A stretch of DNA of 64,000 bases from Carnobacterium gallinarum DSM 4847 (lineage in GTDB: Bacteria; Bacillota; Bacilli; Lactobacillales; Carnobacteriaceae), in the NCBI RefSeq assembly GCF_000744375.1, contig NZ_JQLU01000005.1, forward strand, positions 2,217,496 through 2,281,495, in the 5' to 3' direction. A program made the position numbers and the translations under genes. Positions 59,633-64,000 of this stretch are shown one piece after another (position 1 is the first letter of the stretch; every line of letters begins with the position of its first letter). Below the pieces are notes generated by a model. The model made no database searches. It was not told the DNA's origin and was given only the letters and a program-made list of their open reading frames with translations.

Positions 59633-59818
59633 TTAATGAGAGCTCTCCAATAAGCGACAATCGTTTTTACGAACGATTAACTTACCATGATACTTTTCTT
59701 CTAAAGCTTTATCTGAATTTAGTACAACGATCAAGAATGAATTTTCATAGACTTTTTCGATGTAACCCTCAAATTCTTTATCTTCAACGGTGAATACGAT
59801 TTGATCTGCATATTCCAT
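59633..59818 (-). CDS. DUF2187 family small protein (61 aa)
   Basis: Compact beta protein: ADQIVFTVEDKEFEGYIEKVYENSFLIVVL is the DUF2187 pattern (V-x-F-x2-x-KEF-x-G-x-I-EK-x-Y-x-NS). Cytosolic; function unknown. RBS GGAGGCG on the minus strand before ATG 59818. Divergent from the XRE-TPR gene. Confidence 0.88.
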   Translation of the reverse strand: MEYADQIVFTVEDKEFEGYIEKVYENSFLIVVLNSDKALEEKYHGKLIVRKNDCRLLESSH

Positions 59819-59937
59819 TGTTTTTCGCCTCCAAACTGCTTAAAAACTAGCTTAAATTTTTGAATAACATCATTATGCAATAAAATGTTAAAATAATAAA
59901 ATGCAAATTCGCATATTTTCTGAAAGAGAGGTCATTT

Positions 59938-60825
59938 ATGGCTAATTTAGGTCAACGAATTAAAGTAATTAGAAAGAAAAGCAATATGACACAGAAAATT
60001 TTAGCAGAGAAAATTTGTTCTCAAAGTGTTTTAAGCCGGATTGAGAATGACAATGAAACGCCTAATGCAGTGGTTTTACACCAATTATGTGAACGTTTAG
60101 GAATTACTGTGGAGCAAGTTCTATCAACGAATCTTCAAAATATTTCAACCAATACAGATACGTTGAAGAAATTGCGAATTTTATTTGACAATAATCGATA
60201 TACTGAGTTGCTAGAGTATCTGAAAGAAAGTAAGTGTATCAATGAGCTTCATGAGGATGTTGAATTGCAATTTTATTATTATTGTTTAGGCAGTTGTCTT
60301 TATTATTTAGAACAGGATTATAAGGGAGCATTGCATGATCTTCAATTGGCGCTAAATTATACGTATTCACCAAATAATCATTATTATACCAACTCCGAAG
60401 TTCTAATTTTAAGCTGTATTGGGAAAACGTATTATTCAATGGGACAAGAGCAAGAGGCTTTTTATTATTTACATGAAAGCTTAGCAGCAATTCCACGAGT
60501 AGCAATTAATGAAAATGCTTATTTACTAACACGTATTTTCCATAATATTGCAACAACCCATACAATGAATGGAACATATGATGAAGCGCAAATTTATTTG
60601 GATAGAGGGATTAAATTTGCGAATGAATTACACAATAGTTATTATTTAGCGGAGTTATTTGTTGAAAAAGCAGCTATTTATCACTTACAAAAAAATGAAT
60701 ATTTGGCTGTTGAAGAAATGAATGTAGCTAAGGGTGTAGCAATTGCAGTAGGCAATAAAAAATTAGCCAAAGAGATTGAAGAACGGTTATTAGAATGGGA
60801 AAAAAAAAGTAATTCTTCTAGTTAA
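59938..60825 (+). CDS. XRE-TPR transcriptional regulator, RNPP-like (295 aa)
   Basis: N-terminal Xre HTH (residues ~3-62; GQRIKVIRKKSNMTQKILAEKI) joined to a C-terminal array of five or so tetratricopeptide repeats (~75-285), the PlcR/PrgX/Rgg-like layout in which a small secreted peptide binds the TPR groove. RBS AGAGAGG. No convincing pheromone gene is seen in the flanking 180 bp. It precedes cydA but is separated by a promoter, so regulation of cyd is possible, not shown. Confidence 0.87.
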   Translation: MANLGQRIKVIRKKSNMTQKILAEKICSQSVLSRIENDNETPNAVVLHQLCERLGITVEQVLSTNLQNISTNTDTLKKLRILFDNNRYTELLEYLKESKCINELHEDVELQFYYYCLGSCLYYLEQDYKGALHDLQLALNYTYSPNNHYYTNSEVLILSCIGKTYYSMGQEQEAFYYLHESLAAIPRVAINENAYLLTRIFHNIATTHTMNGTYDEAQIYLDRGIKFANELHNSYYLAELFVEKAAIYHLQKNEYLAVEEMNVAKGVAIAVGNKKLAKEIEERLLEWEKKSNSSS

Positions 60826-60912
60826 ATAACGTATTCAAATCTATGGGAATGAAGCAGTTAAAATTCACTGACTTAATTTATGGAAAAATAAATTAAGTTT
60901 GATGGTAAAGAG

Positions 60913-60941
60913 TTGTAAATATCAATTAGAATGATTATAAT
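60913..60941 (+). promoter_or_regulatory. cydABD promoter
   Basis: -35 TTGTAA, 17-bp spacer, -10 TATAAT, about 70 bp before the cydA GTG. No clear Rex palindrome (TTGTGAA-N4-TTCACAA) is visible nearby. Confidence 0.75.
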
Positions 60942-61007
60942 ATTACATGAAGTCTTAAGAAATCATTAAGCGTTTATTTTTTAAATAGGAGAAGGGGAGG
61001 TTTTTTT

Positions 61008-62420
61008 GTGAGCTTTGATATTGAAAGTTTAGCTCGTTTTCAATTTGCAATGACAACTATTTTTCATTACTTTTTTGTGCCATTATCAATAGGTTTGGCT
61101 TTAGTTGTTGCCACAATGCAAACGATGTATGTCGTAAAGAAAGATGATATGTACAAAGAGATGGCAAAATTTTGGGGACATATTTTCCTACTAAGTTTTG
61201 CGGTAGGAGTTGTTACTGGTATTATTCAGGAGTTTCAGTTTGGAATGAATTGGTCTGATTATTCTCGTTTTGTAGGAGATATTTTTGGAGCTCCGCTAGC
61301 GGTAGAGGCTTTATTAGCCTTCTTTATGGAATCAACTTTTATCGGTTTGTGGATGTTTGGATGGGATAAATTCAACAAGAAATTGCATCTTTTATTTATC
61401 TGGTTGGTTGTACTAGGTTCAATGATGTCAGCTTTTTGGATTTTAGTTGCCAACAGCTTTATGCAACATCCAGTTGGATATGAAATCAATAATGGTCGTG
61501 CAGAATTAAATGATTTTGGTGCATTGTTAACCAGTCCGCAAGTCTGGTATGAATTTACTCATGTAATTTTCTCAGCATTAATGTTAGGTGGCTTTGTCGT
61601 AGCTGGTTTAGCAGCATTTAGATTACTGAAAAAAGAACATACAACATTTTATTTACGTTCGTTGAATGTTGGTCTAGTGATAGGTTTGGTTTTTGCGGCC
61701 TTAACTATTTTTGCTGGAGATTTACAAACAAAAGCATTAGTGGAAGATCAACCAATGAAATTTGCTGCAACAGAAGGCTTGTATGAAGATTCTGGAGATC
61801 CAGCATCTTGGACACTAGTTGGTTGGCAAGATACGAATAAAAAAGAAACCGTTTGGTCGGTTGAGATTCCTTACTTACTAAGTATTTTATCTTTCAATAA
61901 ACCATCTGGTGGCGTTCAAGGAATGCTAAGCATTAATGAAGAATTAGTGGCTAAATTTGGAAAACAAAATTATTTCCCACCAGTAAAAACATTATTCTGG
62001 AGTTTTAGAATTATGGCTGGTAGTGGTGTGTTTGTTGCTTTAGTGGCTGTTTTAGGATTATGGTTTAGTAAACGTAAGAAAAACCTGTTAGAAAAGAAAT
62101 GGATGCTTTATATCATTGCTTTTTGTACGTTTGTACCATTTATTGGAACAACAGCTGGTTGGTTGATTACTGAATTAGGACGTTATCCTTGGACCGTCTA
62201 TGAAGTCTTTACTATTGCTCAATCTGTTTCACCAAATGTTTCAGTGACTTCTTTATTAATTAGTAACACGATTTATTTCTTATTATTTGCTGGTTTAGGT
62301 GGCGTGATGGTTTACTTGACAATCCGTGAATTAAATCAAGGTCCTTATCATGAAGCAAAAATTAAAGATCAAGATAGTAAAGCAAATGTAGATCCATTTG
62401 AAAGGGAGGCTTTTGAATAA
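61008..62420 (+). CDS. cydA: Cytochrome bd ubiquinol/menaquinol oxidase subunit I (470 aa)
   Basis: Membrane quinol oxidase with haems b558, b595 and d. SLARFQFAMTTIFHYFFVP carries the N-terminal His haem ligand (~19), GVVTGIIQEFQFGMNW, AFFMESTFIGLWMFGW (Glu) and GRYPWTVYEVF are conserved. The Q-loop is short, as in Firmicutes. Start GTG 61008 after GGGGAGG. Overlaps cydB by 1 nt. It needs haem: most Lactobacillales must import it, and no haem synthesis gene is seen. Confidence 0.97.
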   Translation: MSFDIESLARFQFAMTTIFHYFFVPLSIGLALVVATMQTMYVVKKDDMYKEMAKFWGHIFLLSFAVGVVTGIIQEFQFGMNWSDYSRFVGDIFGAPLAVEALLAFFMESTFIGLWMFGWDKFNKKLHLLFIWLVVLGSMMSAFWILVANSFMQHPVGYEINNGRAELNDFGALLTSPQVWYEFTHVIFSALMLGGFVVAGLAAFRLLKKEHTTFYLRSLNVGLVIGLVFAALTIFAGDLQTKALVEDQPMKFAATEGLYEDSGDPASWTLVGWQDTNKKETVWSVEIPYLLSILSFNKPSGGVQGMLSINEELVAKFGKQNYFPPVKTLFWSFRIMAGSGVFVALVAVLGLWFSKRKKNLLEKKWMLYIIAFCTFVPFIGTTAGWLITELGRYPWTVYEVFTIAQSVSPNVSVTSLLISNTIYFLLFAGLGGVMVYLTIRELNQGPYHEAKIKDQDSKANVDPFEREAFE

Positions 62421-63445
62421 TGGCTGATATTAGTGGGTTACAGTTACTTTGGTTTGTATTAATTGGAGTTTTATTCTCAGGTTTCTTCTTTTTAGAAGGA
62501 TTTGATTTTGGTGTTGGAATGTCGACTCGATTATTAGCACGAAATCGTGAAGAGCGTAGTCAAGTTATTGGAACAATCGGACCTGTCTGGGATGCCAATG
62601 AAGTTTGGTTATTAACAGCGGGTGGGGCAATGTTTGCATCTTTCCCTAACTGGTACGCAGCTGTATTTAGTGGGTATTACTTGATTTTATTTGTTATTTT
62701 GTTTGGATTAATTATTCGTGGAGTTTCATTTGAATTCCGGAACAAAATGGCGACTGAAAAAGGACGGAATTTCTGGGATTGGACATTATTTGTCGGAAGT
62801 TTAATTCCTCCATTTTTCTTTGGCTTGTTATTTACAAGTATGGTAAGTGGGATGCCTTTAGATGCTAAAAGCAATATGATGGCAACCTTTACAGACTATT
62901 TCACTCCATTCTCAGTAGTGGGTGGAGTTGCTGTAACGTTATTGTGTTTCTTACATGGATTAAATTATATTCGCTTAAAAACGTTAGGTGAGATTCGTGA
63001 ACGAGCAGAAGCCTATGCGAAAAAATTATATTTAGTTTTATTTGTTGGTTTAGTGGCCTTTGCTGGATTACTTTATGTTTCTACTGATTTCTTCGATGTT
63101 CATTTAGTATCAACTTTAGTAATTTTAGTGATTATTATTTTACTAAGTGTAGTTGCAACGTATGGTGCTTACACTGGAAAAGAAATGTTATCGTTTATCA
63201 GCAGTGGTTTAACATTAATTGGAGTAGTTGCCCTATTATTCTTCGGTTTATTCCCACGTGTAATGGTTAGTTCACTTGATTCAGCTTACGATTTATTAAT
63301 TGTGAATGCCTCAAGTTCACCTTATACGCTTAAATTAATGACATGGATTTCATTATCTATTTTACCGTTTGTACTGTTGTATCAAGGTTGGAGTTACTAT
63401 ATCTTCCGTAAACGTATTTCTAAGGAAAAAGTGGTGGACTATTAA
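62420..63445 (+). CDS. cydB: Cytochrome bd oxidase subunit II (341 aa)
   Basis: Partner of CydA with about eight transmembrane helices. LQLLWFVLIGVLFSGFFFLEGFDFGVGM at the N-terminus and GPVWDANEVWLLTAGGAMFASFPNWYA are family signatures. ATG 62420 overlaps the cydA stop (TAATG). Followed 2 bp later by cydD. Confidence 0.97.
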   Translation: MADISGLQLLWFVLIGVLFSGFFFLEGFDFGVGMSTRLLARNREERSQVIGTIGPVWDANEVWLLTAGGAMFASFPNWYAAVFSGYYLILFVILFGLIIRGVSFEFRNKMATEKGRNFWDWTLFVGSLIPPFFFGLLFTSMVSGMPLDAKSNMMATFTDYFTPFSVVGGVAVTLLCFLHGLNYIRLKTLGEIRERAEAYAKKLYLVLFVGLVAFAGLLYVSTDFFDVHLVSTLVILVIIILLSVVATYGAYTGKEMLSFISSGLTLIGVVALLFFGLFPRVMVSSLDSAYDLLIVNASSSPYTLKLMTWISLSILPFVLLYQGWSYYIFRKRISKEKVVDY

Positions 63446-63447
63446 AA

Positions 63448-64000
63448 ATGATGGATAAACGCTTAATGGGTTTATCTGGCATGAAGAAAATGATGATGTT
63501 GCTTGCAGGGATTTCTTTCCTGCAAGCTTTTATGATTATCTTTCAAGCGAGATATTTAGCCCTTTCAATTACTGGATTATGGAATGGTGAAGGTTTAACG
63601 AGTCAGTTTAGCCAGATGCTATTCTTTTTTTTAGCTTTTGGTGGACGACATCTATTAACCTTAATTCGCGAAAAGTTGCTGGATCATTTTTCCTATGAAA
63701 AAGGACAAGAACTACGGAAAGCATTATTAACAAAGGTTTTTTCTTTGGGCCCAAATATGGTTCAAAAATCAGGAACAGGAAATGTGGTGACAATGGCTTT
63801 AGAAGGCATTCGTCAAACAGAAAAATACATTACCTTATTCTTATCAAAAATGATGAATATGATGATTGTTCCGTGGCTGATTTTGATTTATGTGTTTATG
63901 TTAGATTTTGATTCAGGTATAACGATGATTATTGTATTTCCAATTATTATTGTGTTTATGATCGTGCTGGGATATGCAGCGAGAGGAAAAGCGGATCGTC
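63448..64000 (+). CDS. cydD: ABC exporter CydD, N-terminal part (truncated by window end)
   Basis: Open frame from ATG 63448 (or ATG 63451) to the window edge, 184 codons. The start of an ABC transmembrane domain: MKKMMMLLAGISFLQAFMII and FLSKMMNMMIVPWLILIYVF, with the exporter elbow LREKLLDHF-type region. In the cydABCD operon, CydDC exports thiols needed for cytochrome bd assembly. The nucleotide-binding domain lies beyond the window. Confidence 0.92.
   Translation, partial: MMDKRLMGLSGMKKMMMLLAGISFLQAFMIIFQARYLALSITGLWNGEGLTSQFSQMLFFFLAFGGRHLLTLIREKLLDHFSYEKGQELRKALLTKVFSLGPNMVQKSGTGNVVTMALEGIRQTEKYITLFLSKMMNMMIVPWLILIYVFMLDFDSGITMIIVFPIIIVFMIVLGYAARGKADR

Noticed and set aside
59590-59793. 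Plus-strand 67-codon open frame
   Set aside because: It overlaps the well-supported DUF2187 gene on the other strand and the terminator before it.
60843-60896. 17-codon open frame between the XRE-TPR regulator and cydA as a pheromone gene
   Set aside because: No RBS, no hydrophobic leader; unlike known RNPP peptide precursors.
60826-61007. Rex or cre operator in front of cydA
   Set aside because: AAGCGTTTATTT gives only a weak cre match and no TTGTGAA-N4-TTCACAA palindrome is present.

Overview
The window is a low-GC Gram-positive (Firmicutes) chromosome segment. Gene content points to Lactobacillales, with a liaXYZ-type operon, cydABD, and the hprK-lgt and rapZ-yvcK-whiA clusters. The mix is most like a carnobacterium or enterococcus relative; I infer the genus from gene content only. 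No CRISPR array, rRNA operon or complete prophage is visible. The one tRNA is tRNA-Arg(CCG).

Layout. 1-5.0 kb: the end of uvrA, then a cell-envelope stress locus (a truncated liaX-like paralogue followed by liaX-liaY-liaZ). The two liaX-like genes have matching promoter/operator regions. 5.2-9.7 kb: hprK, lgt, a PpaX-like phosphatase, gpsA, galU. 9.9-17.3 kb: a TPR protein, trxB, phosphoglucomutase, rapZ-yvcK-whiA and an Old Yellow Enzyme. 17.4-20 kb: a cytosolic DsbA-like protein, clpP with a clear CtsR operator, tRNA-Arg and a DUF3862-type membrane protein. 20.3-29.3 kb: rpoN, then the glycolytic run cggR-gapA-pgk-tpiA-gpmI-eno.

The order eno-secG-est-rnr-smpB is well known in Firmicutes. 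Here about 19 kb separates eno from secG. The first part is a 7,392-bp integrated element, flanked by 156-bp direct repeats (2 mismatches) of the 3' end of eno. It carries a tyrosine integrase, divergent CI/Cro-like regulators with palindromic operators, two small membrane proteins, a primase-like replication protein, an origin-like non-coding region, and a two-gene cargo: a multi-pass membrane protein and an ApeA-like HEPN protein with an intact R-x4-H motif. It looks like a compact, capsid-less phage satellite or PICI-like island carrying an anti-phage module, and is the best candidate here for something undescribed. Next come a lipoprotein gene broken by a 13-bp tandem duplication, a small membrane protein, a MerR-GyrI regulator gene split by a complete 1,744-bp IS1634-type element (6-bp target duplication TTGTAT), a GyrI-like protein, an AIM24/TIGR00266 protein, serC-serA-DUF1015, an atypical SDR and a hypothetical protein.

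The backbone resumes at 48.2 kb with secG-est-rnr-smpB. After it come a GH1 6-phospho-beta-glucosidase, glutathione peroxidase, a GNAT enzyme, a DUF308 membrane protein with a possible permuted papain-like domain, class III fbp, a membrane protein, a DUF2187 protein, an XRE-TPR (RNPP-like) regulator, and cydA-cydB-cydD (cydD runs off the end).

The dominant theme is carbon flux: HPr kinase, CggR, lower glycolysis, fbp, phosphoglucomutase/galU and a PTS-type glycosidase. It is combined with envelope stress (Lia), protein quality control (ClpP) and microaerobic respiration (cytochrome bd).
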